Positions 17,052 through 27,902 are shown, counted from the first letter of the stretch. The stretch is 64,000 nt of DNA from an uncultured Clostridiaceae bacterium (GCA_946405135.1 CAMJGD010000001.1:186001-250000); one strand, 5' to 3'. Translations and numbers: made by a program. Notes: a model not told the origin generated them from the sequence alone.

Positions 17052-17338
17052 ATAATATTTAATTTTTATGTGCAACTACAATCACATACTATATAATCAC
17101 AGAATAGATTATAAACTATAATAAATTTAAAATCAAGACCTCCACTTATCCCCTATTTCAAATATTAAACAATATTAAACAAAATTGCCTTTCTCAATAT
17201 TTTATTTTATTAATTTATTAAAATTTTATTAACTTATTAAAGGAAATTTGTCATTTATGTCGAATATACATAAGTCGTAATCGTCTCATTTTAATAAGAT
17301 ACTTTTAATTTAAAATAAACCTAAAGGAGTGTGGCTTT
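17052..17338. other. Intergenic between tRNA-Pro and the LURP-one-like gene
   Basis: Very AT-rich; no gene. Contains the tRNA promoter (listed) and, at 17258-17264, a TGTCGAA that matches the Spo0A box 7-mer, inside an imperfect TTATGT/ACATAA dyad. A single 7-mer match is weak evidence. Confidence 0.4.
17108..17136 (-). promoter_or_regulatory. SigA-type promoter of tRNA-Pro
   Basis: TTGATT (17131-17136), 17-bp spacer, TATAAT (17108-17113), about 50 bp before the mature tRNA 5' end. Confidence 0.55.
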
Positions 17339-17821
17339 TTGAAGTATTATATAAAAGAAAAAGTTTTTTCTATTGGAGATAAATTTAATATTTTTGATGA
17401 AGATGAAAATACATTATTTAAAGTTGAAGGAAAAGTATTTTCCTTGGGTAATAAACTTAGAATATATGATGCCTATAACAATGAAGCGGCATATATAGAA
17501 CAAAAATTATTTAAATTTTTACCAGAATATCATATATATATGAATGATGTTCAAGTAGCAAAGATTAAAAAGAATTTCACATTTTTTTCACACAGCTTTC
17601 AAATCACAAGTAGCTATGGAGATTTCTCTTTAGATGGAAATTTTCTTGCTCATGACTTTTCCATAATAAAAGAAGGATTTGGAGAAGTAGCCATGGTAAG
17701 CAAGAAATGGCTAAGCTTTGGTGATAGCTATGAAATCAATATAGAAGATAGTGAAAATCAAGTTTTTATGCTAGCTTTAGTTATTGTCATAGATCAAGTA
17801 CTTTATGACAACAAAAATTAA
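17339..17821 (+). CDS. LURP-one-related (tubby-like) family protein
   Basis: A 160-residue beta-rich protein of the LURP-one-related/YxjI family, whose members fold like Tubby C-terminal domains; function in bacteria is unknown, membrane-lipid association is a guess. It opens MKYYIKEKVFSIGDKFNIFD, with the repeating short beta-strand pattern of the family (KVEGKVFSLGNKLRIYD, YIEQKLFKFLPEYHIYM). A hydrophobic C-terminal strand (MLALVIVIDQVL) ends it. TTG start; AAAGGAG lies about 10 nt upstream. Monocistronic, convergent with spoIVA. Confidence 0.8.
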   Translation: MKYYIKEKVFSIGDKFNIFDEDENTLFKVEGKVFSLGNKLRIYDAYNNEAAYIEQKLFKFLPEYHIYMNDVQVAKIKKNFTFFSHSFQITSSYGDFSLDGNFLAHDFSIIKEGFGEVAMVSKKWLSFGDSYEINIEDSENQVFMLALVIVIDQVLYDNKN

Positions 17822-17826
17822 TTACT

Positions 17827-17880
17827 AAAATAAGTGGGGCTGTTGGGACTAGGTGATTAGTGCATGGCTCCTTTTTATTT
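17827..17880 (+). terminator. Terminator of the LURP-one-like gene
   Basis: AAATAAG..GGGGC pairs with GCTCC..TTTATTT over an inner part holding ACTA/TAGT, and runs into CTTTTTATTT. Its GGGGCTGT ... GCTCCTT frame resembles the hairpin after phoR at 27903-27950. Confidence 0.65.
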
Positions 17881-17898
17881 GAAAAAATGAGAGATGAG

Positions 17899-17923
17899 CA
17901 TTAGCGGTTTTTAACTGCTAATG
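17899..17923 (-). terminator. Hairpin downstream of spoIVA
   Basis: 11-bp stem with one G.T pair (CATTAGCAGTT / AACCGCTAATG, loop AAA) on the minus strand, 40 bp after the spoIVA stop; a T-run comes 14 nt later. A terminator is plausible but atypical. Confidence 0.4.
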
Positions 17924-17962
17924 TCACACTCCCACATTGAATAAATCACTTTTATTCATTCT

Positions 17963-19441
17963 TTATAGAATTATGCAAATTAATCCACCATTTCCTTCAT
18001 TTATTATCTTTTGCAGTGTTTTTTGAATCTTTACCTGTACATCTTCAGGCATCTTATATAATTTATTCTGCAATCCTTCTTTTACTAACATTTCTAAAGA
18101 TTTGCCAAACATATTACTCTGCCACATCTTTGATGGATCGCTTTCAAATTGTTCAAGCAAAGATTTAACAAGCTCTTCGCTTTCTTTTTCTGATCCCATT
18201 ATAGGCGATATCTCTGTTTGAATATCAGCTTTTATAAAATGTAAAGAAGGAGCACTAGCTTTTAGTTTAACACCATATCTATTCCCTTGTTTTACTATTT
18301 CAGGCTCTTCAAACTTCATTTCTGAAAGTTGAGGTGCTACAAGACCATAACCTGTATCTTTTACATCTCTTAAAGCTTGAGATATTTTATCATATTCAAC
18401 TTTAGCTGAATGTAAATCTTGCATTATAGATAAAAGGTCATTTTCTCCTCTTATGTCATAGCTACATATTTCGCTTAATATTTTATAGAATATATCCGCT
18501 TTTGGTCTCATATCTATCCTTGAAGTACCTTCCCCCATATTCATCTCACATATATTTGTGCCCTCAAGAAATTCTACATCTTTAAAATTATCTAAAGATT
18601 TTCTAATATCTCTAACTTTATATATACTCTTACACATATCTTTTATTATGTTCAAGAAATTTACTTTTAGCCAATGGCTTGGTTCTAATTTTTCAATCCA
18701 TTCTGGCATGTCGATATTTATTTCTTTTATTGGGAATTCCTTTAGAACTCTTTCAAATAAATTCATTATATCTTCTTCTTTCATGTTAAGCACATCCATT
18801 ATCTGTACAGGTACATCATACTTATCTTCTAATTCTCTCTTTAAAGAAATAGTTTCCGGATCATACATATGAGCAGAATTTAATACTATTATAAAAGGCT
18901 TATCTATGGCCTTTAAGTCTTCCACTACTCTTTCTTCTGCCTCTACATATTCATCTCTCTTTATATCTGTAATAGACCCATCTGTAGTAACTAATAGCCC
19001 TATAGTAGAATGCTCATTTATAACCTTTCTAGTTCCTATCTCTGCCGCTTCTTCAAAAGGTATAGGATGATCATACCAAGGTGTAGATACCATTTTAGCC
19101 TGGTCTCCTTCACTATAGCCTAAAGCCCCTTTCACTATATATCCTACACAATCCACCATTCTAACCTTGAATTTTATTCCATCTTTTAATATTATCTCCA
19201 CAGCTTCATTGGGTACAAATTTAGGCTCTGTGGTGTGAATACTTTTACCAGAAGCACTTTGAGGCAATTCATCTTTGGCTCTCTGCTTTTTGTAAGCATT
19301 TTCAATGTTAGGTAAGACCATCATATCCATAAACCTTTTAATAAATGTAGATTTACCTGTTCTTACAGGACCTACTACTCCCACATATATGTCCCCTTGA
19401 GTTCTTTCCGCAATATCTTTGTATATATTAAAATTCTCCAA
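17963..19441 (-). CDS. spoIVA: Stage IV sporulation protein A (spore coat assembly ATPase)
   Basis: SpoIVA coats the forespore outer surface, polymerises using ATP hydrolysis and anchors the coat. The 492-residue protein carries the P-loop GPVRTGKST (about 24-32), the switch DCVGY, and a long C-terminal part ending GGLICIIL, the extreme C-terminus needed for membrane contact in Bacillus. The start is a TTG (MENFNIYKDIAERTQG) with AGGAGG 6 nt upstream. Expected to be transcribed by SigE in the mother cell; I could not read a convincing SigE site by eye. Confidence 0.97.
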   Translation of the reverse strand: MENFNIYKDIAERTQGDIYVGVVGPVRTGKSTFIKRFMDMMVLPNIENAYKKQRAKDELPQSASGKSIHTTEPKFVPNEAVEIILKDGIKFKVRMVDCVGYIVKGALGYSEGDQAKMVSTPWYDHPIPFEEAAEIGTRKVINEHSTIGLLVTTDGSITDIKRDEYVEAEERVVEDLKAIDKPFIIVLNSAHMYDPETISLKRELEDKYDVPVQIMDVLNMKEEDIMNLFERVLKEFPIKEINIDMPEWIEKLEPSHWLKVNFLNIIKDMCKSIYKVRDIRKSLDNFKDVEFLEGTNICEMNMGEGTSRIDMRPKADIFYKILSEICSYDIRGENDLLSIMQDLHSAKVEYDKISQALRDVKDTGYGLVAPQLSEMKFEEPEIVKQGNRYGVKLKASAPSLHFIKADIQTEISPIMGSEKESEELVKSLLEQFESDPSKMWQSNMFGKSLEMLVKEGLQNKLYKMPEDVQVKIQKTLQKIINEGNGGLICIIL

Positions 19442-19718
19442 GTTAATCCTCCTGACTATTACATATTAACAATATATATATATTTTATTTAAACTATGTT
19501 TATTACAATTTTATTTAATAATCAAAACTTTTAACCCAAAGAAATTTTGTGAACTTACTCTTTAAAATTACTTTATCTAAATCGAACAAAGTAAATTTTA
19601 ACATATAAAAAAGGACTAAATCAGTTAATCCCTCATATTTACTGGGATTTTCTAATTTAATCCTACTATCTTCTCTATAATATATAATGTTTAAGTTATT
19701 TTAGTAATACAAAAGCTT
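19442..19718. other. Intergenic between gpsA and spoIVA, with gpsA terminator
   Basis: No gene. On the minus strand an outer 10-bp stem (19655-19664 with 19612-19621) encloses an inner AAATCCC/GGGATT stem and is followed by TTTTTTAT: terminator of the gpsA operon. The remainder is AT-rich and should hold the spoIVA promoter. Confidence 0.7.
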
Positions 19719-20711
19719 TTAGTAAGTTTCACTTTTTTTATCTCTAATCATAAGCTTTCTTACTCCTTCTATAGGATCTTCCCCTTCAAATAATACTTTA
19801 TATAAAATATCTGTTATGGGCATGGATATGTTTTCTCTTTCTTTCAATTCATAAAAAGCTTTGCAGGCTTTTATACCTTCTACTACCATACCCACTTCTT
19901 CTACAGCTTCTTCCATAGTTTTCCCTTGTCCTATAAGTATACCGGCTCTCCTATTTCTACTATGCATACTAGTACAAGTAACTATTAGATCTCCCATTCC
20001 TGTAAGTCCAAAAAATGTTTCCCTATTCCCTCCAAGTGCCTCTCCTATTCTCATTATTTCATACATACCTCTTGTCATAAGAGCGGCTTTAGCATTATCT
20101 CCGTAGCCTATACCATCGCATATTCCTGCAGCCAAAGCTATTATGTTCTTTACAGCTCCTCCCATTTCTACACCCACTATATCTTCATTGGTGTATACTC
20201 TAAAGTTTGGAGTCATAAATAAGTCTTGAATCTTTTCTGCATATTTCATATCTTTAGAAGTTACTACTACAGTGGTAGGTATTTCTATAGCAACCTCTTC
20301 TGCATGGCTGGGTCCTGAAAGTATTACTACTGGATTTTCAAGCTCTTCACATATTATTTCTGAAATTCTCTTGTAAGTACCTTCTTCTATACCTTTAGCT
20401 ATGCTAATAATTACAGCATCCTTAGGTAATATATCTTTTATGCTTTTACATATACTTCTAACCACATGAGAAGGTACAGCTATAACCACAAAATTACTAT
20501 GTTTAATTGCCTCTTCCATATCTTCATAAGCTTTTATATTTTCAGGAAAAACTATATCTTTTATATATCTGCTATTTCTTCTATTTTTATTTATATCCTC
20601 TACTATATTATGATTTCTATCCCATATGGAAATGTCATATCCTTTTCTTGCAAGAAGTATGCTTAATGCACTACCAAAACTTCCTCCTCCAAGGAATGTT
20701 ATTTTATCCAT
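19719..20711 (-). CDS. gpsA: NAD(P)-dependent glycerol-3-phosphate dehydrogenase
   Basis: Reduces dihydroxyacetone phosphate to sn-glycerol 3-phosphate for phospholipid synthesis. The 330-residue protein has the Rossmann motif [14 protein letters not shown] (about 8-21), [21 protein letters not shown], the catalytic lysine in [12 protein letters not shown], and [10 protein letters not shown]. It starts 2 bp after der, with AAGGAAG as ribosome site, and is expressed as part of the DUF512-der-gpsA run. Confidence 0.97.
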   Translation of the reverse strand: MDKITFLGGGSFGSALSILLARKGYDISIWDRNHNIVEDINKNRRNSRYIKDIVFPENIKAYEDMEEAIKHSNFVVIAVPSHVVRSICKSIKDILPKDAVIISIAKGIEEGTYKRISEIICEELENPVVILSGPSHAEEVAIEIPTTVVVTSKDMKYAEKIQDLFMTPNFRVYTNEDIVGVEMGGAVKNIIALAAGICDGIGYGDNAKAALMTRGMYEIMRIGEALGGNRETFFGLTGMGDLIVTCTSMHSRNRRAGILIGQGKTMEEAVEEVGMVVEGIKACKAFYELKERENISMPITDILYKVLFEGEDPIEGVRKLMIRDKKSETY

Positions 20712-20713
20712 AT

Positions 20714-22030
20714 CTATTTCTTCCTTTCTCTAAACTCCATTTTTATACCAGTACCTTTGAAATCAAAACTACTTCTTAATTGGTTTTCTAGATATCTTTC
20801 ATAAGAAAAATGTAGTGTTTGAGGGTCATTTACGAAAAACACAAAAGTAGGTGGTTTGGTTCCTGTTTGTGTAACGTAATAAATCTTTAATCTATTTAAC
20901 CCTACTACTGGAGGTTCCTTCATAAGTACAGCTTTGCTTATTACATCGTTTAATATACCTGTAGCAATCCTCTTTGAATAGTTATCATAACATTCTTTTG
21001 CAATTTCAAGCACTTTATGAGTCCTCTGACCAGTTTTAGCAGATATAAAAAGGAAAGGTGCATAACTCATAAAAGTTAACTTAGAAGAAATCTCTTTTTT
21101 GAATTTGTCTAGAGTTTTATCATCTTTTTCTATCAAATCCCACTTATTTACTAATACCATTATAGCTTTATTTAGTTCATGGGCATAACCTATTATTTTT
21201 TCGTCTTGGTCACTTACACCTTCCTGAGCATCCACCATTAAAACACATACATCAGCTTTTTCAATAGCTGCTAGGGTTCTTATAACACTATATCTTTCTA
21301 TTTCTTCTTTTACTTTGCTTTTCCTTCTAAGTCCTGCAGTATCTATTAAAATAAATTTTCCAAGATCATTTTCTATATAACTGTCTATGGAATCCCTAGT
21401 AGTTCCAGGTATATCACTTACTATTAATCTTTCCTCTCCTAAAAGCTTATTTATAAGAGAAGACTTTCCTACATTTGGTCTTCCTACCATGGCTATCTTT
21501 ATGTATTCCTCTTCTTCTTCTTCAAACTCATGGTCTTTAAAGTTTTCTACTACCATATCCAGCATATCACCTAATCCTAACCCTTGAGAAGCAGAAATTG
21601 TTACAGGATCTCCAATACCCAAATTATAAAATTCATAGGCATTGTTTTCATCTTTCAGTGAATCTATTTTATTAACCACTAAAACCACTGGTTTCTTGCT
21701 TTTTCTTAACATTTGAGCTACTTCTCTATCTGCAGCCGTAAGTCCTTCCTTACCATCAACTATAAATACTATTACATCTGCAGTTTCTATAGCAATATTC
21801 GCTTGTCTTCTCATTTGAGATAGTATTATGTCATTGCTTTCTGGTTCTATACCACCTGTATCTATTATAGTAAAATTATATCTTAGCCATTCGGCTTCTG
21901 CATATATTCTATCCCTAGTAACTCCAGGTGTATCCTGAACAATAGCTATCCTTCTTCCCGCTATTTTATTAAAAAGGGTAGACTTTCCTACATTTGGTCT
22001 TCCTACTATTGCAACTATTGGCTTACCCAT
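20714..22030 (-). CDS. der: Ribosome biogenesis GTPase Der (EngA)
   Basis: Double GTPase needed for 50S assembly. The 438-residue protein has two G domains: GRPNVGKST at about 10-18 and again at about 182-190, each with [16 protein letters not shown] and NKWD motifs, then the C-terminal KH-like domain ([20 protein letters not shown]). Immediately follows the DUF512 gene by 2 bp and precedes gpsA by 2 bp, the standard clostridial order. Confidence 0.97.
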   Translation of the reverse strand: MGKPIVAIVGRPNVGKSTLFNKIAGRRIAIVQDTPGVTRDRIYAEAEWLRYNFTIIDTGGIEPESNDIILSQMRRQANIAIETADVIVFIVDGKEGLTAADREVAQMLRKSKKPVVLVVNKIDSLKDENNAYEFYNLGIGDPVTISASQGLGLGDMLDMVVENFKDHEFEEEEEEYIKIAMVGRPNVGKSSLINKLLGEERLIVSDIPGTTRDSIDSYIENDLGKFILIDTAGLRRKSKVKEEIERYSVIRTLAAIEKADVCVLMVDAQEGVSDQDEKIIGYAHELNKAIMVLVNKWDLIEKDDKTLDKFKKEISSKLTFMSYAPFLFISAKTGQRTHKVLEIAKECYDNYSKRIATGILNDVISKAVLMKEPPVVGLNRLKIYYVTQTGTKPPTFVFFVNDPQTLHFSYERYLENQLRSSFDFKGTGIKMEFRERKK

Positions 22031-22032
22031 TT

Positions 22033-23346
22033 CTATTCCTCCTTGCTGTACTTATTTATTAAATCTATAAGATCTTCTCCTGTATACTCACATATTATAA
22101 CAGATTTTTTTAAACGATTCTCTAAATCTTTTATTGAAACATCATCCAATAAAACTTTTTCACCACTCTTTAACATGTTTCTTGATAATATTATATAGTC
22201 ATTTATATCTTTATCTTTAAGTTGTTCCATTATATCCTTTCCTGTTAAAAGACCTGCTACAGTTATAGTTTCTCCAAAAAAATTATTTACTATCTTTATA
22301 ACATCTACTTTTATTTTAGAATTTACCTCATTAATCTTTTCTGCAGCCTTTTTTATTTCAGGATAAGCTGAAACTCCAGTTACCAAAGTAAAACTCCCTG
22401 AAGCATTCTTATTTAAATTTGGAAGTGTATTATCTATACTTTGTCTAAAATATCTTATCATCCCTACTCCATCTTCTAACTGATCAAACTCACCATAAAA
22501 AGAACTTTTAGGCACCTCCATATCTGCTAAAACATAAAATTCATCAGATAATCTTACAAAAGGTACTCCTATGTCTTTAATGTATCTATTCTGCAAATTT
22601 CTTATACTTTTTATCTCTCTTTCTGCAGTTTCTTTATTAAAAGTATTAAGTTTACACAAGCCTTCTCTAAACTTTGTAATTCCTATAGGAACTACAGCTA
22701 CATTTTGAATTGAAGGGTATAATTTATAAAGATCTTCTACTGTTTTTATTAGTTCTTCATCATCATTAAATCCAGGACAATCCACGATCTGACAATTCAT
22801 TGTTATGCCAGAAGAAGCAAGTTTTTTTAATCTTTCATATATATTACCTGCAAACCTATTATTAAGCATCTTCTTTCTAAGTTCAGCATTGGTGGTATGT
22901 ACTGATATATTTATTGGACTTATTCTATATCTTATTATTCTGTCTATATCTTCATCCTTTAAGTTAGTTAACGTCACAAAATTGCCTTGAAGAAAAGAAA
23001 GTCTAGAATCATCATCTTTAAAGTATAGTGTTTCTCGCATTCCTTTAGGGAGTTGATCTATAAAACAAAAAATACATTTATTAGAGCAGCTTTTTGCATT
23101 ATCCATTATAGCACTTTCGAATTCAACTCCAAAGTCTTCATCATAATCCTTTTCTACTTCGCAGCACCATAACTCTCCATCTTTTTTTTCTATATCTATT
23201 TCTAAATAGTCATCTGCCATCAAAAATCTGTAATCAATTATATCTTTTATTTCAGTTCCATTTATATTAATTATCTTATCACCAGTCTCTAATCCTAGTT
23301 CATCTGCAATACTACCTTTATAGACTTTAGATATTTTTGTATTCAT
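22033..23346 (-). CDS. DUF512 radical SAM protein with N-terminal PDZ domain
   Basis: A 437-residue protein of unknown reaction, conserved beside der in clostridia. Order: PDZ-like domain (about 1-60, [20 protein letters not shown]), radical SAM core with the iron-sulfur motif C87-x3-C91-x2-C94, and the DUF512 C-terminal part (about 290-430). Cluster spacing CX3CX2C is canonical. PDZ plus radical SAM suggests action on a protein or peptide terminus, but this is inference. GGGAGTG precedes the ATG. Confidence 0.85.
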   Translation of the reverse strand: MNTKISKVYKGSIADELGLETGDKIININGTEIKDIIDYRFLMADDYLEIDIEKKDGELWCCEVEKDYDEDFGVEFESAIMDNAKSCSNKCIFCFIDQLPKGMRETLYFKDDDSRLSFLQGNFVTLTNLKDEDIDRIIRYRISPINISVHTTNAELRKKMLNNRFAGNIYERLKKLASSGITMNCQIVDCPGFNDDEELIKTVEDLYKLYPSIQNVAVVPIGITKFREGLCKLNTFNKETAEREIKSIRNLQNRYIKDIGVPFVRLSDEFYVLADMEVPKSSFYGEFDQLEDGVGMIRYFRQSIDNTLPNLNKNASGSFTLVTGVSAYPEIKKAAEKINEVNSKIKVDVIKIVNNFFGETITVAGLLTGKDIMEQLKDKDINDYIILSRNMLKSGEKVLLDDVSIKDLENRLKKSVIICEYTGEDLIDLINKYSKEE

Positions 23347-23430
23347 TACTTCACTCCCAAATATTATTTATCAATTAGTTATATTACATTAATTAAACAG
23401 CATAGTCAATAAAATTAAAAATAAGAAAAC

Positions 23431-23494
23431 AAAAAACTCGTCTATTCCATATTAGCTAAAAATAATAAATAACTCTTTAAGGAATAGGCAAGTT
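23431..23494 (-). terminator. Terminator of the pst-phoU operon
   Basis: A 14-position stem with one mismatch (23481-23494 with 23435-23448, one G.T pair) over a 32-nt AT-rich loop, then TTTTTTG on the minus strand. It lies 34 bp after phoU. Confidence 0.75.
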
Positions 23495-23527
23495 ATACTT
23501 TCATATATTAATTTTCTTAGATTTTAA

Positions 23528-24184
23528 TCATTCATTTAAGTCTATGGCCTCTCCTGTAACTAGGTAAATGGTACCTTCACATATATTTGTTGTATGGTCT
23601 GCTACTCTCTCTAAAAATTTGCATACAAATAAAAATTGAGTGGCCTGATTGATATTGCTTTTATCATGTACCATGTATTCTAATAGCTCTGTAAATACCT
23701 GTTTATATATAGCATCTATTTCATCATCCATTTTACATATAGCATAGGCTTCTTCTACATTACCTTCTACATAGGCATCTATAGACTTTCTTATCATTTC
23801 CTCCACTATAGTACTCATTTTAGGTATATCTACTAGTTCCTTTATATATCTTTCTGTTTTTAATCTTTTAACTATCTTAGCAATGTCTACAGCATGATCT
23901 GCCATTCTTTCAAGATCTGTTACAATTTTTGTTGTAGTAAATATATATCTTAAATCTTTAGCTAAAGGCTGTTGCATAGCTATAAGTTTTATACATTTAT
24001 CCTCTATTTCTTTCTGAAGATTATCTGCTAAATCATCATTTTTTATTACCTGATCCGCAACATCTGTGTCTTGATGCACTAAGGCTTCTATAGAAGTATG
24101 AATCTGTTTTTCAACTATACTGCTCATTCTTAATAAATCCTTATGAAGCTTATGAAGATCTGAATCAAAAGAGCCTCTAGTCAT
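23528..24184 (-). CDS. phoU: Phosphate signalling protein PhoU
   Basis: PhoU links the Pst transporter to PhoR and keeps the Pho regulon off when phosphate is ample. The 218-residue all-helical protein carries two PhoU repeats, each with the metal-binding pattern (DLERMADHAVDIA and FLERVADHTTNICEGTIYL). Last gene of pstS-pstC-pstA-pstB-phoU, 26 bp after pstB. Confidence 0.96.
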   Translation of the reverse strand: MTRGSFDSDLHKLHKDLLRMSSIVEKQIHTSIEALVHQDTDVADQVIKNDDLADNLQKEIEDKCIKLIAMQQPLAKDLRYIFTTTKIVTDLERMADHAVDIAKIVKRLKTERYIKELVDIPKMSTIVEEMIRKSIDAYVEGNVEEAYAICKMDDEIDAIYKQVFTELLEYMVHDKSNINQATQFLFVCKFLERVADHTTNICEGTIYLVTGEAIDLNE

Positions 24185-24210
24185 GTTATCACCTCTTTAT
24201 TAATATTATT

Positions 24211-24960
24211 TTAACCAAATCTTCCTGTTATATAATCCTCTGTTCTTTTGTCTTTTGGTCTGTAAAAAATATCTTCTGTTTTTCCGTTTTCTACTATTTC
24301 TCCATTTAGAAAGAAAACTGTATTATCAGATATTCTTCCTGCCTGCTGCATATTATGAGTAACTATTACTACTGTATATTTTTTCTTCAAAGTATCCATT
24401 AATTCCTCTATTTTTAAAGTAGAAATAGGATCTAAAGCTGAAGTTGGTTCATCCATTAAAAGTACTTCTGGCTCTACCGCAAGAGTTCTGGCTATACATA
24501 ACCTCTGCTGTTGTCCTCCAGAAAGCCCTAAAGCATTTTTTTTCAATCTATCTTTAACTTCTTCCCATAAAGCAGCACCTACAAGACTTTTTTCAACTAT
24601 TTCATCCAGCTTTTTTTTATTTTTTAATCCATGAATTTTTGGGCCATAAGCTACATTATCATATATTGACATGGGGAAAGGATTAGGTTTTTGAAATACC
24701 ATGCCTATTCTTTTTCTTAACTGAATTTCATCATAATCTGAATATATATTTTTACCTTCAAAACTAACTTCTCCTTCTATTTTTACGTAATCTATCAAAT
24801 CATTCATTCTATTTAAAGTTCTCAAAAAAGTTGATTTACCACAACCTGAAGGACCAATTAATGCAGTAACCGTATTTTTTTCTATATCCAAATTTATGTT
24901 TTTAAGAGCCTGAGTATTACCATAATAAAGATTTAAATTTTTAGTTCTAATTATGCTCAT
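24211..24960 (-). CDS. pstB: Phosphate ABC transporter ATP-binding protein
   Basis: ATPase of the high-affinity phosphate importer. The 249-residue protein shows Walker [24 protein letters not shown] signature, Walker [13 protein letters not shown] and the His of [12 protein letters not shown]. The PstB-specific NRMNDL segment follows Walker A. AAGGAGG lies 9 nt before the ATG at 24960; an upstream in-frame Met inside pstA is rejected. Confidence 0.97.
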   Translation of the reverse strand: MSIIRTKNLNLYYGNTQALKNINLDIEKNTVTALIGPSGCGKSTFLRTLNRMNDLIDYVKIEGEVSFEGKNIYSDYDEIQLRKRIGMVFQKPNPFPMSIYDNVAYGPKIHGLKNKKKLDEIVEKSLVGAALWEEVKDRLKKNALGLSGGQQQRLCIARTLAVEPEVLLMDEPTSALDPISTLKIEELMDTLKKKYTVVIVTHNMQQAGRISDNTVFFLNGEIVENGKTEDIFYRPKDKRTEDYITGRFG

Positions 24961-24973
24961 AGCTATTGCCTCC

Positions 24974-25852
24974 TTACTTTTTTCCCGCATAAGATTCATA
25001 TATTTTTTTCCCTATAATTCTAGCTAACACATTAAATAAAAGCACCATAATAATTAAAACTGCTGAAGCACCACTGGCTACTTTTGAAGCATCAGGTATC
25101 ATTCCTTCTGAATTAACCTGCCATATATAAACAGCCAAGGTTTCTGCGGGCCTAAATAAGTTAAAAGGATTGCTTTTACCTGAAGCTGCTAAATGAAGTA
25201 TGGGAGCGCTCATTCCTGCTGTATAAAGAAGTGCTGCAGCTTCTCCAAATATTCTGCCTGCGGCTAGTATTATTCCTGTTAGTATTTGAGGCATGGCGGA
25301 CGGTAATATTACCTTTCTAATGGTTTGAAATTTAGTAGCCCCTAGCCCTAAACTGGCTTCTTTTACTGATGTTCCTGCAGCTTTTATAGCATTTTCACTT
25401 ACCCTAGTTAAAGAAGGTAAATTAAGTACAGCTATGGCTAGTGCTCCTGATATTAATGTAAATCCCCACTTGGTCATCTTTACAAAAACTAAAAGTCCAA
25501 ATAAGCCCACTACTATAGAAGGTAGAGATGCCATAGTTTCTATAGACAGCCTTATTATATTTAAAAACTTACCTTCCTTAGCATATTCAGATAAATATAT
25601 ACCTGCTCCCACTCCAAAAGGTATGGTAATTAAAAGAGATATTATAAGCATATAAAAAGAATTAAAAAGTTGAGGTGCTATTCCTCCTCCTGCTTCTCCT
25701 ACCTTAGGACTCCCAAATAAAAATTTAGGATCAAAGCAATTTCTTCCTTTTATTATTATATATCCAATTAGAAATACTAATAAAGCTACTACCAAAGTAG
25801 AAATTATATATAATATTATTGTCCATATTTTATCTATTACTCTTGCTTTCAT
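24974..25852 (-). CDS. pstA: Phosphate ABC transporter permease PstA
   Basis: Inner-membrane subunit, 292 residues with about six membrane segments and the ABC permease EAA loop ([22 protein letters not shown] with its Gly). Begins 1 bp after pstC, with GGGGGAAG inside the pstC end. Works with PstC as the phosphate channel. Confidence 0.96.
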   Translation of the reverse strand: MKARVIDKIWTIILYIISTLVVALLVFLIGYIIIKGRNCFDPKFLFGSPKVGEAGGGIAPQLFNSFYMLIISLLITIPFGVGAGIYLSEYAKEGKFLNIIRLSIETMASLPSIVVGLFGLLVFVKMTKWGFTLISGALAIAVLNLPSLTRVSENAIKAAGTSVKEASLGLGATKFQTIRKVILPSAMPQILTGIILAAGRIFGEAAALLYTAGMSAPILHLAASGKSNPFNLFRPAETLAVYIWQVNSEGMIPDASKVASGASAVLIIMVLLFNVLARIIGKKIYESYAGKK

Positions 25853-25853
25853 A

Positions 25854-26747
25854 CTATTTTACTTCCCCCTTTTTTCCAATAGCTCTTATTACTAAAATAA
25901 ATATAAAAGATATAATTAGCAATAGAAAGGCTAAAGACCAAAGGGCATCATTCCAGGTAGTACCAGTAACTGTGTTTGCCATATCCATAGTTAAAATTCC
26001 TGTTAAGGTAGAGGTAGGACTAATTAAATTTTCTGGATATTTTAAAGAATTTCCTATTACCATTTGAACTGCTAAGGCTTCTCCAAAAGCTCTAGCAAGC
26101 CCTAGTACTATACTTGTTAATATTCCGCTTTTTGCTGCTGGCACTATAACCTTACTTATAGTCTGCCATCTAGTTGATCCTAATCCATAAGAAGCTTCTA
26201 AATAATCTTTAGGTACAACTTTTATAGCATCTGCAGAAATACTTGCAATAGTAGGCAATATCATAATACTTAAAACCAAAATACCAGCTAATAAACTAAA
26301 ACCTATTCCTCCAAAGCTTCCTTTTATTAATGGTACAAGTACTGTTATTCCTATCCATCCATAAACTACTGAAGGTATACCTACAAATAATTCTAAAGCA
26401 GGCTGTAAAAATCTTTTTCCTAATTTAGGGGATATATAATGCATAAATATAGCTAAAGCAACTCCTATAGGCGTACTTATCAAAACTGCCCCCAAAGAAA
26501 CAAGAGTAGAGCCTATGATAAATATAGAAGCTCCAAATTTAGGTGTATCGCTATCTGGTTGCCAATTAGAAGAAAATAAAAATTCCCCCAAAGAATATCC
26601 ATCTTTAGAAAAAGTTTTTATGCCTTTAGATGCAATGAAAAGAATTATAGACAGAGTTAATATGACTATCAATAATCCGCAAAATGTAACAAAGGCCCTA
26701 CCTAAATATTCAGTTTTGAATTTCTGCCAAAAACTTCTTTTCTCCAT
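25854..26747 (-). CDS. pstC: Phosphate ABC transporter permease PstC
   Basis: Second permease subunit, 297 residues, about six membrane segments; EAA loop LEASYGLGSTRWQTISKVI near residue 190. First segment (about 20-37) is strongly hydrophobic. It follows pstS after a 73-bp gap containing a stable hairpin, which may lower its expression relative to pstS. Confidence 0.96.
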   Translation of the reverse strand: MEKRSFWQKFKTEYLGRAFVTFCGLLIVILTLSIILFIASKGIKTFSKDGYSLGEFLFSSNWQPDSDTPKFGASIFIIGSTLVSLGAVLISTPIGVALAIFMHYISPKLGKRFLQPALELFVGIPSVVYGWIGITVLVPLIKGSFGGIGFSLLAGILVLSIMILPTIASISADAIKVVPKDYLEASYGLGSTRWQTISKVIVPAAKSGILTSIVLGLARAFGEALAVQMVIGNSLKYPENLISPTSTLTGILTMDMANTVTGTTWNDALWSLAFLLLIISFIFILVIRAIGKKGEVK

Positions 26748-26786
26748 ATTATTACCTCTTACTATAAATTTAAAATTAGTAGGTTA

Positions 26787-26812
26787 AAGCTAGCTGCTAA
26801 AGCAGCTAGTAT
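26787..26812 (-). promoter_or_regulatory. Intercistronic hairpin between pstS and pstC
   Basis: Perfect 8-bp stem CTAGCTGC/GCAGCTAG with a TTTA loop (arms 26790-26797, 26802-26809), 11 bp after the pstS stop and without a T-run. Typical of mRNA 3'-end protection that raises the binding-protein level over the permeases. Confidence 0.6.
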
Positions 26813-26820
26813 ATTATAAT

Positions 26821-27696
26821 CTATTTAAGTCTATCAGCTGGAATATAACCTAACTTTAAAATTAACTCTTCATTTTCCTTACTCATCATATAATCTATAA
26901 ATGCTTTACTTAATCCTTTGGCTTCTCCTTTGGTATACATATGTTCATAAGACCAAAATTTGTATTTCCCTGCAGCTATATTTTCATTTGTAGCATCTAT
27001 TCCATCTATCTTTAAGACTTTTAAGTTATTTTTTGATTCTCCTGTTAGATAAGAGAGTGCCAAATAACTTATGGCTCCACTAGTTGATTCAATTGCTTTT
27101 CCCACACTGCCATTAGAATCTTGAATAGTTCCTAATCCATCTTTCTCATCTTTTCCACCCATAACAGTATTCTTAAAAGTTGTTCTAGTTCCTGAAGACT
27201 TTGGTCTATTAATTATATTTATGGGTAAATCCTTACCGCCCACTTCTTTCCAGTTAGTAACCTTGCCTGTAAATATATCTTGAATTTGTGAAGAAGTTAT
27301 TGAATCTATATTTACATCTTTGTTTACTACTACTGCAAATCCAATGCCGCAAACTTTATGATCTACTAATTCTTTAGATCTATCTTTTAGTTTTTCTTCT
27401 GCAAATATATCTGAATTTCCTATTTCCACAGAACCTTCAAGCACCTGATTTATACCGGCTCCACTTCCTCCACCTTGTACATTAATAGTAGCTTCAGGGT
27501 ATTTTTGCTTAAAATTATTAGCTGCTTGTTCAACTAATTTTTGTAAAGCCGTAGAACCAAGGGCTGTTATTGTTTCTGTATATTGTTCCTTACCTGATTG
27601 TGAATCTGCATTTTTATTTCCACATCCTGCAAAGATACCTCCTATAGCAGTAATGGTCAAAGCTGCAACTATAACTTTTAATCCTTTTTTATACAT
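26821..27696 (-). CDS. pstS: Phosphate-binding lipoprotein PstS
   Basis: Extracellular phosphate receptor tethered as lipoprotein. The 291-residue precursor has a Lys-rich start, hydrophobic core and lipobox FAGC with Cys at about residue 25. Phosphate-binding signatures are TALGSTALQ, GGGSGAGINQV and RPKSSGTRTTF. ATG at 27696 lies 7 nt after GGGGAGG; the preceding GTG is too close to the SD. First gene of the pst operon. Confidence 0.96.
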   Translation of the reverse strand: MYKKGLKVIVAALTITAIGGIFAGCGNKNADSQSGKEQYTETITALGSTALQKLVEQAANNFKQKYPEATINVQGGGSGAGINQVLEGSVEIGNSDIFAEEKLKDRSKELVDHKVCGIGFAVVVNKDVNIDSITSSQIQDIFTGKVTNWKEVGGKDLPINIINRPKSSGTRTTFKNTVMGGKDEKDGLGTIQDSNGSVGKAIESTSGAISYLALSYLTGESKNNLKVLKIDGIDATNENIAAGKYKFWSYEHMYTKGEAKGLSKAFIDYMMSKENEELILKLGYIPADRLK

Positions 27697-27790
27697 CACT
27701 AAACCTCCCCATATAAATTTATTCTCAATAATTAGTTTACCTTACAATAAAATAATACAATTCCAAAGTTAATCAAGTATTATGGACATG

Positions 27791-27838
27791 TTAAAACAAA
27801 TTAACATTTATATGCTATATGTATTAAACTTATTCATA
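27791..27838. promoter_or_regulatory. Candidate PhoP-binding repeats upstream of pstS
   Basis: Plus-strand TTAAAA (27791), TTAACA (27801), TTAAAC (27824) and TTCATA (27833) resemble the TT(A/C/T)A(C/T)A repeats bound by PhoP, about one helical turn apart in pairs. In AT-rich DNA chance matches are common, so this is tentative. Confidence 0.3.
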
Positions 27839-27902
27839 GATAATAGTATTGTTTTCAATAATTAACTTTTCTATACTCCTTGTTATACTCAAAATAACCT
27901 TA

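Noticed and set aside
17258..17264. Spo0A box TGTCGAA upstream of the LURP-one-like gene
   Set aside because: A single 7-mer; chance occurrence in 64 kb is expected. Kept only as a remark.
19442..19560. SigE promoter of spoIVA
   Set aside because: CATAGTTT could be a -10 but no matching -35 at 14-15 bp; not supportable by eye.
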